Shown piece by piece: positions 54,601-64,000 of a stretch of 64,000 nucleotides of DNA (position 1 is its first letter; each line of letters opens with the position of its first letter). This DNA comes from Dryobates pubescens (lineage: Eukaryota; Chordata; Aves; Piciformes; Picidae), in NCBI RefSeq assembly GCF_014839835.1, contig NC_071633.1, forward strand, positions 19,521,001-19,585,000. Reading direction: 5' to 3'. The notes below the pieces were generated by a model. That model searched no databases. It saw only the letters and a list, made by a program, of their open reading frames with translations, and was not told the DNA's origin. A program made the position numbers and the translations under genes.

Positions 54601-55072
54601 CCCGGGTGCCATCCCGAGGCTGCAAACGCCAAATGCAAGCCCTGGGCGCAGCGTTTGCACCCTGAGGTGAAACTCCGAATGCAAATCGGACCTGCGAGTG
54701 CTGGACCCCCCCAGCCTGGCCCTTGAAGCGCCCCCCAGCCCCACCGGGGCTGCTGCCCTGAGCAAAGGCACCGCAGCCAGGCACGGCTCGGGGTGACGGA
54801 AGCCCCCGGAGGTGGCTCAGGGTGAATGACCCCCGCCGGGGGCAAGGAGGGGCCGAGGGCTCTGGCAGGAGCTGAGTCCTGACACCTGGGTGAGAGCTGC
54901 CAACACCCGCGGGAAGGAGCAGATGGAGGCGGGGGGAGCTGTGAAATTTCCCACGGGGGCTCCCCCCGTCCTGTTTGTCCCCTCAAGGAGGAGGGCGGAG
55001 GCGGAGGAAGGGGAGGTAACGCGGCGGGACCCGCGGGGCCGGACTCAGAGGCCGGAGCTGCTGCGGGCGCGG

Positions 55073-55150
55073 GATGAGCTGAGCTGAGCCGAGCTGAGCC
55101 GAGCCGAGCCGAGCTGAGCTGAGCCAAGCTGTGCTGAGCCAGGCTGAGCC
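55073..55150 (+). repeat. GAGCY pentamer array in the APLNR 5' leader
   Basis: About fourteen units of GAGCT/GAGCC, breaking down to longer related words (gctgagcca), ending 13 bases before the APLNR start codon. Confidence 0.9.
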
Positions 55151-55163
55151 CGTGGCCGGCGGC

Positions 55164-56279
55164 ATGGAGGAGGCGGCAGGGGACGCCTACAGCTACGGGG
55201 ACAACGACACCGACTGCGAGTACGCGGAGTGGGGCCCCTCGCTGTCCCTGCTCCCTGCCATCTACCTGCTGGTCTTCCTGCTGGGCACGGCGGGCAACGG
55301 GCTGGTCCTCTGGACCGTCTTCAAGGGCGGCCGCGACCGCCGGCGCTCGGCCGACACCTTCATCGCCAACCTGGCCGCCGCCGACCTCACCTTCGTGGCC
55401 ACGCTGCCGCTCTGGGCCGCCTACGCCTGGCTGGGCTACCACTGGCCCTTCGGCACAGCCGCCTGCAAGGTCAGCAGCTACCTGGTCTTCGTCAACATGT
55501 ACGCCAGCGTCTTCTGCCTGACCGGGCTCAGCTTCGACCGCTACCTGGCCATCGTCCGCCCGCTGGCCACCGCCAAGCTACGCTCCCGGGTCAGCGGGCT
55601 GCTGGCCACGGTGGCCCTGTGGGCACTGGCAGCGCTGCTGGCGCTGCCGGCCCTGGTGCTGCGGCGGGCGGCTGCCCTCGGGGGGGACAGCAAGATAACC
55701 TGCTACATGGACTACGGGGGTCTGGCTGCCCCGGGGACGGAGGGCGCCTGGGAGGTGGGGCTGGGGCTCTCCTCCACCGCCCTGGGCTTCGTGGCCCCGT
55801 TCGCCGTCATGCTGACCTGCTACTTCTTCATCGCCCGCACCGTGGCCAGCCACTTCCACCGGGAGCGGGCCGAGGGGCCCCGCAAGCGCAAGCGCCTGCT
55901 CACCATCATCACGGTGCTGGTGGCTGCCTTCGGGGGCTGCTGGCTGCCCTTCCACCTGGTGAAGACCCTCTACGTGCTGATGGACCTGGAGGTGCTGCCG
56001 TGGTCCTGCAGCCTCCACGCCTTCCTCAACAACCTCCATCCCTACTGCACCGGCATCGCCTACATCAACAGCTGCCTCAACCCCTTCCTCTACGCCTTCT
56101 TCGACCCCCGCTTCCGCCACGCCTGCGCTGCCCTCCTCTGCTGCCGGACCCCCGGCCCCGGCCCTGAGCGCTCCGGCAGCTACTCCTCGGGGCACAGCCA
56201 CCCCCCCGGTGGCAAGGGGGGGCAGGGACCGGGAGGCAAGCTGGACCAAGCCACCCAGGAGACGCTCTTCCGTGCCTGA
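55164..56279 (+). CDS. APLNR: APLNR, apelin/ELABELA receptor
   Basis: APLNR is a class A G-protein-coupled receptor for apelin and ELABELA/Toddler, acting in cardiovascular development and fluid balance. It is one uninterrupted exon of 371 aa (human 380), as in mammals. The N-terminus has a sequon NDT and the Cys of the extra disulfide in DCEY. TM1 reads [22 protein letters not shown]2 [19 protein letters not shown]3 [20 protein letters not shown] with the DRY motif; TM6 [16 protein letters not shown]7 [17 protein letters not shown]. The tail has the YSSGHS element and ends ETLFRA. The ATG at 55164 (GGCGGCATGG) matches human MEEG; upstream the frame has only a GTG. Confidence 0.98.
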   Translation: MEEAAGDAYSYGDNDTDCEYAEWGPSLSLLPAIYLLVFLLGTAGNGLVLWTVFKGGRDRRRSADTFIANLAAADLTFVATLPLWAAYAWLGYHWPFGTAACKVSSYLVFVNMYASVFCLTGLSFDRYLAIVRPLATAKLRSRVSGLLATVALWALAALLALPALVLRRAAALGGDSKITCYMDYGGLAAPGTEGAWEVGLGLSSTALGFVAPFAVMLTCYFFIARTVASHFHRERAEGPRKRKRLLTIITVLVAAFGGCWLPFHLVKTLYVLMDLEVLPWSCSLHAFLNNLHPYCTGIAYINSCLNPFLYAFFDPRFRHACAALLCCRTPGPGPERSGSYSSGHSHPPGGKGGQGPGGKLDQATQETLFRA

Positions 56280-56489
56280 CCCACACCAATCCACCCCCAG
56301 CGCCCCCCGAGCTGGTCTCCTTGGGGGGACCCACCTCCCCCTGCTTGCCCCGGAGCCTGGCTTGCTTTGGGGACCCCCCCCCACTGCTCTCGGGATGGGG
56401 AAACTGAGGCAGGGTCTGGGCAGAGCCCGTGGGGGGCTCAGGCAGGGACAGCTCTCCCCAGCACCCACAGGGCTTTGTGGTTTTTGACT

Positions 56490-56495
56490 AATAAA
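56490..56495 (+). terminator. APLNR poly(A) signal AATAAA
   Basis: Canonical AATAAA about 210 bases after the stop. A second AATAAA at 57242..57247, in an AT-richer segment, could serve a longer transcript. Confidence 0.75.
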
Positions 56496-56519
56496 TGAAT
56501 TTTCGTTAAAAAAGGAGCA

Positions 56520-59500
56520 AGGTGTCTGCAGTTCCCTCTTGGGGGATGGGGGGGGAGCAGGGCTGGGGGGGGTCTGGGTCAACATGGAGGTCGTGGGGGT
56601 GGAGTTACGTCTGGGCTTTAGGGTGCATATGAGCAGGGGGTGGGATGTGTGTGCACTATGGAGTGTCCCTGCGCCCCGCAGCTGCCTGTGTCTCCTCCTG
56701 GCTTCCCTCTGGAAAGCACACTGCAGGCTCCAGCCCAGGACAGCACCCCCAGGACCCCCCCAGCCTCCACCCCAACAGCCACTGTGGGAAATGCCAGCTT
56801 CCCATCTCAGTGCAGCTGAGCATCGCAGGCACCGGGGTGCAGCTGCCTGCCCACCAAAAACCCTACAAGCCCCTGAGTGTCCCTGCCCCAGGCCCTCCAG
56901 CAGCTCTGATTGCATCAGGCACCAGCCTCCTCCCACCAAATCCCACTCTGGGGCTTTGCTCCTTCTTATCTGAGGCCAGAAGAAGCCCTGGGGTGAGTCA
57001 CCTGCTGCGTGAGAATGAGCTGCTGATGCCATCAAACACCCAGGGACAGCACCAGGGACTGGTGTGGTTTGGATGGGGGCCTGGGGACTGGGCAAAGGCT
57101 TTTGGGGGCCATTTGGTTTGGGTTTTTGGGGACTGGGTAAGACAATGGTCAGCACCAGGCAGGAGTTTGCTGAGGCACCAAATGGCTGCTCTGCTGTTCC
57201 CCCCCCCCCCGGCCCCCACCACCTCCTGAGGCTTTGCTCTAAATAAATCTTCCCCCTCTTCGTTATTTACATCCTTCATTTACTGGTGATGAACTATCCT
57301 GTCTCCTTGGCCTTTGTTCCCACTTGGAAAGGATGCAGGATCATTACAGGGTTCCTTGGGAAGCTTCCCTTTCGGGGGGGGCTGCAGTAACCTCCCTGCT
57401 TTGCCACCACCTAATTCTGGGAGGCAGCCCAGGCCGAGTCACCTCCGTGGGGACAGTCCTTTGTCTTGAAGCAGTAAATGTGGAAGGGGCTATGGGTGGA
57501 CAGGGTGCCTGGTGTGGCAGGTTTGGAGCCTGTGGCTCTTTCCACCCACCTGGGCCTGATTTTTGGGGTGTTTCCCCAGGGTTCAGGTTTGGTCTAAGAG
57601 CTGGGGGGAGGCTGGGGGTGTGGAAATGCTGCAGCTGAGGCAACAACGGGGAGAAGCATTTACAAAGATGTCTTCCCTGCCCACTTGCCCTGGAGAGAAT
57701 CCTTGACACTGCTCATCCCTCCCTCCCTCTCTCTATCCATCCTTCCCTTCCTCTGTATCTCCATCCCTCCACTCCACCATCCCTTGATCTCCCCATCCCT
57801 TGATCTCTCCATCCCTCCTTCCACTCTGCCATTCCTTATCCCCTCAATCCCTTCACTCCTCCATCCCCACCCCCAGGCCCCAGCGCCTTCGGGGGGCTCT
57901 CAGGACCCCCGCTGAGCGCCGGGAGCCGTGCGGGCGGTTTCCTCCGGCGCTGGGCACGGAAGCGATCGCGGGCTAGCTGCCAGGAGCCGGGGCTGTGCCC
58001 GCCGCTGGGAGATTTCCCTTTCCCTTCCCGGAGGGAAGCGCTGCGCTGAGGAGTCTCGGGGGGGGGGCGCGGGGACACTTCGGAAAAACAGAGAGGCCGG
58101 CGCTGGGGGGAGGGGGCGGCGGGGCCCGGACCACCCGTCGGAAGGAGATAAGGAAGGTGTTGCCTTCCTGCGGCAGCAGCGAGGAAGATGGGGGGGGGCA
58201 GGAGGGGTGGGGAGCAGGACCCTGCCCAGTGCATCCTCAGCGAGCCCGGGGTAGGGGGATAAGGGGGGGTGGGGTGCGTGGGGTGCTCCCCGGGGGGAGT
58301 GTAGGGATCCTCAATCCCCCGAAAGTGACACTTGTGGTTCTGGGTCGGCTGCAGCCTCGGCCGGGGTCTGGGGACACGTCCAGATGTCCCCACGCCGTGT
58401 GACACCGGGGCGTGGCGCTGGACAAAGGGAGCCTGTTCCATGCGGGGGTCTCTGGGAGGAGGGGGCGCGGGGCGCCGGCAGCAAGACCCAGGGTGAGGCA
58501 GGAGCCAGGCTGGGATGGGAATGGGGACAGGCAGAGGGACGAGGACGAGGATGAGGATGAGGACAGGAGCCGCAGCCCCCGACCCCAGGAAGCCTCCCAG
58601 CCCCGAGCTGCATTTCCAGGGTGCCAAGGGGACAAGCATGAGGGTGACACCCGCCCCTCCCCCCACCGCTCGCGGTGCTAAGCCAGGAGATGTCCCTGGC
58701 TGTCGCCTTTGAAGTGATCTCCTGCTAACAGCCTGGCTCTGGGTTGCTCTCACACGGAGCCCCAAAGGCGATGGATGGGGGATCCTGCACCCCCACACCG
58801 AGGCGGGCTGGGGGCTCGGGGCTGTGCCGGGCAGAGCAGTGCCCGATGGACCCCGCAGGGCAGAAACAGACGAGAAACACTGGTGGGGTGCGAGCAGCGG
58901 ATGGGGGGCAGGGGATGGGGGCACGTTTCATGTGGTCTCTGCCCTGACTGCCCCCACCACACCCAGCCGGGGGTGACAGCCCCGAAATTTGGCCCCCAAC
59001 ATCTGTTAAGGGGCTGAGTGTCCCTGTGTTAGGAGAAGGAAAAGCTTCAGAGGGCTGTGGAGAGTGCTGGAGGCTTTGTGGGACCAGGAGGAGGCAAAAG
59101 AGGGAAAACTGTGTGACACGGGGGAGAGTTTGAGGCTTCTCTCGTCCTTGTTTCCAGAGGTTCAGGACGAAGGGCTTGGGAAGGGCTGCGGGTGGGGCCC
59201 CCGAGGGTCCTGTAGCCCCCATGCTCCTGTGTGACTCTCTGGGGCTGGGGGGAGGAGGAAAGACAAAGAAGGGTAGGGGAGGTGGGGGGAGGGGAAGTTT
59301 TGGGAGGAGGAGGTGGAGATGGAGTATGGGAAAGGATGGATGGAGGGATGGAGAGGGGGAGGAAGGACGGGCAGTGGTTGGGAGAGAGGGCAGGCTGGAT
59401 GCACGTACAGAGGGAAGTCTGAAGGATGGACAGACAGATGAAGAGAGGGAAGGCTGGAGGGACGGGGGAGAGGTGGGTGGCCAGCGGGACGTCGAGTGCC

Positions 59501-59940
59501 AGTGCCAGGGGATGCTGGAGGGTAGTGGGCACCCAGAACTGCCACCGTGGATGCTGCCAGCCCGCGGTGAGTAGGATGGCACCGAGCAGCAGCCTCCCTG
59601 CCGTGGCACCATCCGGCAGCTTCCTTCAGCCGCTCCCCGGTGCCGGCCGGACGAGGCACAGCTGCTGCCTGACCTCCCGGCTCCGGCCGGTCGAGGTGGC
59701 CCCCACGGACCCCCGCCCGGACGAGAGCAGGGTCCGGGGAGCGGTGACACGGCGGTGACCTGGCTGCCGGCAGCTGGGCCCCGTCGGGCCGGGAGATGCT
59801 GCCGGAGGAATAACAGGAAGCGCCGGGCCGGGACAAACACGGCTGATGCCTTCTGCAGCCTGGGGGGCACCATCTCCCCCCGGCCTCGCTCACGCGTGTC
59901 CCCGCCGCACGCGTGGCTGTGTCCCCGAGCCGGGCTGCGC
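56520..59940. other. APLNR-LRRC55 convergent intergenic region
   Basis: No exon is recognised. 56520-57670 is the least GC-rich DNA in the window apart from SSRP1. 57900-58700 and 59560-59930 are CpG-richer. 58530-58570 contains a short GAGGAC/GATGAG run. 59260-59470 is GA-rich with ggatggatgg words. Confidence 0.45.
57705..57875. repeat. TCCATCCCT-type pyrimidine microsatellite
   Basis: Irregular ccatccctcc/ctccatccctt words over about 170 bp. Confidence 0.85.
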
Positions 59941-59948
59941 TGCTGCTC

Positions 59949-59954
59949 TTTATT
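59949..59954 (-). terminator. Probable LRRC55 poly(A) signal AATAAA
   Basis: The + strand TTTATT gives AATAAAG on the minus strand, preceded (minus sense) by AT-richer UTR-like sequence (59960-60030). If used, the LRRC55 3' UTR would be about 2.8 kb and include the pentanucleotide array. Confidence 0.5.
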
Positions 59955-60113
59955 GTCGAGTTCGGCTCTGAAAAAGTGCTGCCGGTTTACAAAACTCCGC
60001 GGGTATAAAACGCTCTGTACAAAGACCGGGGGGGATTGGGCTCTGCTCCCCTCCCCCGCCCCACGCTGCCCTGGCGGGACACCTGGGTGGGTGAGGGGAA
60101 GGGAGAGAAGAGG

Positions 60114-60880
60114 GGGAAAAAAAGAAAAGAAAAGGAAAGAAAAGGAAAGAAAAGGAAAGGAAAGAAAAGGAAAGAAAAGAAAAGAAAAGAAAAGAAAAGA
60201 AAAGAAAAGAAAAGAAAAGAAAAGAAAAGAAAAGAAAAGAAAAGAAAAGAAAAGAAAAGAAAAGAAAAGAAAAGAAAAGAAAAGAAAAGAAAAGAAAAGA
60301 AAAGAAAAGAAAAGAAAAGAAAAAGAAAAGAAAAAAGAAAAGAAAAGAAAAAGGAAAAGAAAGAAGAAAAGAGAAGAAAAGAGAAGAGAAGAAAAGAGGA
60401 GAAAAGAGAAGAAAAGAAAAGAAGAGAAGAGAAAAGAAGAGAAAAGAAGAGAAAAGAAGAGAAAAGAAGAGAAAAGAAAAGAAAAGAAAAAAGAAAAGAA
60501 AAGAAAAGAAAAGAAAAGAAAAGAAAAGAAAAGAAAAGAAAAGAAAAGAAAAGAAAAGAAAAGAAAAGAAAAGAAAAGAAAAGAAAAGAAAAGAAAAGAG
60601 AAAAGAGAAAAGAGAAAAGAGAAAAGAAAAGAAAAGAAAAGAAGAGAAAAGAAGAGGGAAAGGAAAGGAAAGGAAAGGAAAGGAAAGGAAAGGAAAGGAA
60701 AGGAAAGGAAAGGAAAGGAAAGGAAAGGAAAGGAAAGGAAAGGAAAGGAAAGGAAAGGAAAGGAAAGGAAAGGAAAGGAAAGGAAAGGAAAGGAAAGGAA
60801 AGGAAAGGAAAGGAAAAAGGAAAGGAAAGGAAAAAGGAAAGGAAAGGAAAAAGGAAAAGGAGAAAGAGAAAATAAATAAA
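60114..60880. repeat. Homopurine pentanucleotide array (AAAAG)n / (AAAGG)n
   Basis: About 770 bp with essentially no pyrimidine on the + strand. Order: mixed AAAGG/AAAAG start, pure AAAAG for about 150 bp (60175-60325), an interrupted middle with AAGAG and AAAAAG words, pure AAAAG again (60490-60600), then pure AAAGG for about 150 bp (60660-60815), then AAAAAGG and an AT-rich end. Long charged or FLSFP-type open frames across it are products of the repeat. Confidence 0.98.
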
Positions 60881-62725
60881 ATAATAAATAAGAAGACAAC
60901 AAATAAAACTGCAAAGAAGACAGAAAGAGATTTACCAAAGCAAAGGAGGCTGAGGCCGAGGCAAGGGGCAGGAGGAGCCAGGCAGGGGCGCGGTGCCCCC
61001 GTGCTGGGCTCTCCCAGTCTCGCTGCCGGGCAGGCGGTGGCCGTGCTACAGGGACACCCATCAGGGTTCTCAGCACCCCGCGGCCTGGCACCGGGCAGAG
61101 CCAGGCAGCCAGAGCTGGATCCTGCCACGCGAGGCCCATCCAGCTGTGCTGCAGGAGAGCACTGGGGTCTGGCAGGAGGGCAGGCGCTGGGCTCTCCTTC
61201 CTCTGCTGCGCGCTGTGCCGGGACGGTGCGGGGACGGCGCGGGGACGCTGCTGCTCCTGGGTAGCCAGAGGGTGCTGGGAGTGTCTCAGACTCACCAAAG
61301 AGGGGGGAAAAGGAGAAAATAAAGAAACAAGAGCCCCAGTGCCAGGGTGCCAGGCTGCTGCCCTGCTGTGGGCACTGGGCTGGGGATACAGCCATGCTAG
61401 GAGTGCATCTGCAGCATGGGTTCCACGTCCCCATGGGTGCAGCCCTGTCCCGCCACAGCTGAGTGGCTCATCGTGGCTCACTCATCTGGTCCTGGCTCGG
61501 CTCAGGATCTGGCAAAGGGTCCAGGTCCCTAAGCCAGGCCACACCCCCACAGGGTCTCTCCTGGCACAGCACCAGGGTGATGCCCATTGTGCACCCAGCC
61601 CTCTGCGGTGTGTTCCAGCCCAGGGGGGTGCTCAGCAGTGGGGGTGGTGACCTCTCCAAGCCAGTCCATTGCTTCCTTCCCCCTTTCTCTCCTTTCTTCC
61701 ATTGGTTTGGTTTCAACCTGCACCCACAGTCACCCTCTGTCACCATGCTGGGAGGGGGCACGGTGAGGAGAGAAACCAAGCCCATGGGCAGACGCCAGGG
61801 AGGTGCCAGCACCCCAGCCCCCCTGTGATGCTGTGGGCCCTGCCCCAGTGCTGGTGTGGCACCCAGCAGCTGCCCCAGTGCAGAGAGGTCGTTGGCTTTG
61901 GTCATTTTCCCCTTTTCCCCCTTTTTATCCTTTTCTGGGCTTGCTTTCTGCCTCCTGACCTTCCCCCATGGGTGAGCAGGGCTGTGGCGCTGGGGCTCCC
62001 ACTCCGGCTCCCGCTTGGCCCCGAACCTGTGCAAGACTTGGGAAGAGAAAGGCAAGGACTGGGAAAGTCATCCCCAGGAGATGCTTGCAGCTCCCTGCCA
62101 CCAGGCACAGCAGCCCCAGCGCTGTGCCAGCAGAGCCTGGTGTCAGCAGCAAGGCGCAGGCGCCCCCCGGGGCTCTCCCATGGCAGGAGGGTGCTGGCAC
62201 TGAGTCCTGGGCTTGGCCCCCATCCAGGTGTTGAGCAGGGCTGGAGAGTGTGGGCAGGATGTGGAGGCTCTGCCAGTTCTGGGTTTGGGCTGGAAAATGG
62301 GAATTTCCTCAGTGTTCCCCTGGGGAGGGCAGTTGGTGGCCCCCAAGGCACACAGATGCCACTGTGGGGGTTTCTGTCCCGAGCAGGGAGGGTAGTGCCC
62401 AGTTGCAGCCCTCAGCCCCCCCGTTTGGCACTAGGTAGCAGGACCCCCGCAGGACCCTCACAGGACCCCCAGCCACTGCCACCACCGGCCCTGGGCAGCA
62501 GAAATGGGGGGGGGGGGGTCTCCAAGCTCAAGGTGCTGAAGGGGGCAAAAATTCCTTGTTTTGTGGCAAGAGGAGGAGGATCTGTCCCCCAGTGTCCCCT
62601 GCCGCAGCCGGATCGGTGCCCTTGGGCCGCCCCAGCACGGGGGCTGGCGGGAGGGGACGAGGACAAGGCACAGTCAGGGGTCCCCACCGGGGCGGAGGGA
62701 CGTCGGCGGTGACAGCAGCGGCTGC

Positions 62726-63718
62726 CTAAACGTCCTCATCTTCGCTGGCCTTGCTCCAGCGGTGGCAGCAGTTGGCAGTGATGCCCAGCAGGAAGTTGGT
62801 GGCCACCGAAGCGATGGAGACGACGAAGCCGACGAAGGCGATGAAGAGATAGTCGTCCAGCGTCAGCGTGAGGTGGCAAGCCTGGAAGCTCTCCTCCGTC
62901 AGCGAGAGCAGGGGGGCTCCGGCCACCTCGGGGGGCGCCTGGCACTCGGCCAGCTGCGGATCTGCCGGGGGAGCGGCGTCAGGGCCGGGGCACCCCCGCG
63001 GGCGGGGCGGGCGAGGGTGCTGGGCCCCGGGGCACCTACCCGAGGCGCAGCGCTGGATGCGTCCCCGCAGCCACTTGAGGAGGGGCTCCATGGCGCAGCC
63101 GCACACCCAGGGGTTGCCCCCCAGGCGGAGGCCCACCAGCCCCGGCAGCCCCTCCAGGGTGTCCAGGCTGATGGCCGAGAGCCCCCCGTAGCTGAGGTCC
63201 AGCTCCCGCAGCTGCGCCAGCCCGCGGAAGCCGTGGGGGTGGAGGCGGCGCAGGCCGGGGTTGTGGCTGAGGTCGAGGCGCAGCAGCCCGCTGGCCTCCA
63301 GGAACATATCGGCGGGCACCAGGCTGAAGTTGTTGTGGCTGAGGTCGAGGTGTGCCAGGCGCCGGGCGCCCGCGAAGAGCCCGGCGGGCAGCGCCGACAG
63401 GGAGTTGTTGCGCAGGTCGAGGGCGCGCAGCTGGCTGTAGCAGGCCAGGTACCCGGGCGGGATGCTGGCGATGCGGTTGTGAGCCAGGCTGAGGTTGCTG
63501 GTGTCCAGCGGCAGCTCGGGGGGCACCGAGAAGAGCCTCTGCCCGCTGCAGTCCACCGCCTGCCCGCGGCACGTGCACAGCACCGGGCAGCCTGCCCCGG
63601 CGCCCGCCGCCGCCACCGCCGCTGCCGCCACCAGCCAGGGGCCCAGCAGCATGGCGGGGCGGCGGGGGGACCTCACCTGGGGGGCTGGACCCTCACGGGG
63701 CGGCGGAGGCCATCCCAC
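62726..63718 (-). CDS. LRRC55: LRRC55, BK-channel gamma-3 auxiliary subunit
   Basis: LRRC55 is a single-pass leucine-rich-repeat protein that shifts BK potassium-channel activation. Two coding exons, 63718..63040 and 62961..62726, give 304 aa (human 298). [11 protein letters not shown] before a second Met matches the human N-terminal extension, so the first ATG was kept. Then come a hydrophobic signal peptide, N-cap CPVLCTC, LRRs ([48 protein letters not shown]), C-cap [17 protein letters not shown], and after the splice [13 protein letters not shown]. The transmembrane segment [20 protein letters not shown] and tail [12 protein letters not shown] are almost identical to human. The intron 62962..63039 is only 78 nt and stop-free; splicing is preferred because it restores CASDPQLAEC. 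Confidence 0.96.
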   Translation of the reverse strand: MGWPPPPREGPAPQVRSPRRPAMLLGPWLVAAAAVAAAGAGAGCPVLCTCRGQAVDCSGQRLFSVPPELPLDTSNLSLAHNRIASIPPGYLACYSQLRALDLRNNSLSALPAGLFAGARRLAHLDLSHNNFSLVPADMFLEASGLLRLDLSHNPGLRRLHPHGFRGLAQLRELDLSYGGLSAISLDTLEGLPGLVGLRLGGNPWVCGCAMEPLLKWLRGRIQRCASGRCPGAQHPRPPRPRGCPGPDAAPPADPQLAECQAPPEVAGAPLLSLTEESFQACHLTLTLDDYLFIAFVGFVVSIASVATNFLLGITANCCHRWSKASEDEDV

Positions 63719-63742
63719 CGCGGGGGAAGTGCCGCACGCTGC

Positions 63743-63805
63743 CCGCTCACGCCAGGGGCTGCCCGCTCACGCCAGGGGCTGCCCGCTCACGCCAGGGGCT
63801 GCCCA
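63743..63805. repeat. 21-bp tandem repeat upstream of LRRC55
   Basis: Three perfect or near-perfect copies of gctgcccgctcacgccaggg, 25 to 90 bp before the LRRC55 start codon, so inside its promoter or 5' UTR. Confidence 0.92.
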
Positions 63806-64000
63806 CGGTGCCGTTCGGGAGCAGGGCCGGGCTCTGAGCTAGCTCAGCAACGCTCCGGGCATCCTGGTGGCATCCGGGGGGCGCGCACTAAATCCCCCGG
63901 CAGGCACGGCGGGTGGCAAGCCCCTGGGCACCGGTGGGGCCGGCGTCCGGCCGTGCTGGGCTGCCTGCGAGGAAGAGGGGCAGAGGGAAGCCATGGCAGC

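Noticed and set aside
53869-55442. Minus-strand frames with CAFGTRGG repeats
   Set aside because: Translation of the 24-27-bp minisatellite and of APLNR antisense.
61314-61322. Plus-strand AATAAA near 61.3 kb
   Set aside because: No plus-strand gene precedes it; it lies in the presumed antisense LRRC55 3' UTR.
58725-61481. Very long minus-strand frame with FLSFPFLSF repeats, and the Lys/Glu-rich frames on the + strand
   Set aside because: Both are direct translations of the AAAAG/AAAGG array, which has no stop codons in those frames.

Overview
This is vertebrate nuclear DNA, almost certainly from a bird. It is very GC-rich, the genes are intron-split but unusually compact, it contains several degraded CR1 LINE fragments (the common avian retroposon), and it is full of minisatellites. 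I saw nothing prokaryotic or viral. Introns are mostly 80-700 bp and intergenic gaps a few kb or less, as on avian microchromosomes. I cannot name the species.

The gene order is a recognisable block of human chromosome 11q12.1, read in reverse. From left to right it holds YPEL4 (+, last two exons), a SERPING1 remnant (-), UBE2L6 (+), SMTNL1 (-), TIMM10 (+), RTN4RL2 (-), SLC43A3 (+), P2RX3 (-), SSRP1 (+), TNKS1BP1 (+), APLNR (+) and LRRC55 (-). From memory, every relative orientation matches the human block. SLC43A1, which in mammals lies between TIMM10 and RTN4RL2, is missing here, and no PRG2/PRG3 genes are seen between SLC43A3 and P2RX3.

Layout. 1-9.7 kb is a dense cluster of small genes with alternating strands and shared flanks. 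9.7-20.5 kb holds RTN4RL2 and a repeat-rich interval that includes two AT-rich homeodomain-type islands. 20.5-30 kb holds SLC43A3 and P2RX3, tail to tail. 30-51.8 kb holds SSRP1 and TNKS1BP1 in tandem, with CR1 fragments in SSRP1 introns. 51.8-64 kb holds APLNR (single coding exon) and LRRC55, separated by minisatellites and a roughly 770-bp homopurine pentanucleotide array that probably lies in the LRRC55 3' UTR.

For nine genes I chained exons by hand with GT-AG junctions and a closed reading frame. The resulting lengths are UBE2L6 153 aa, SMTNL1 249, TIMM10 90, RTN4RL2 410, SLC43A3 504, P2RX3 406, SSRP1 706, TNKS1BP1 1899 and LRRC55 304. APLNR is a single 371-aa exon. These genes do not form one pathway; they are neighbours by synteny. 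The most notable observations are an E2 enzyme (UBE2L6) whose HPN motif reads HPG, a 5'-truncated SERPING1, a candidate 9-nt microexon in SSRP1, a nested palindrome with TAAT cores upstream of SLC43A3, an RFX-type X-box palindrome at the TNKS1BP1 promoter, and the pentanucleotide array. Human comparisons rest on remembered protein sequences, not on a search.
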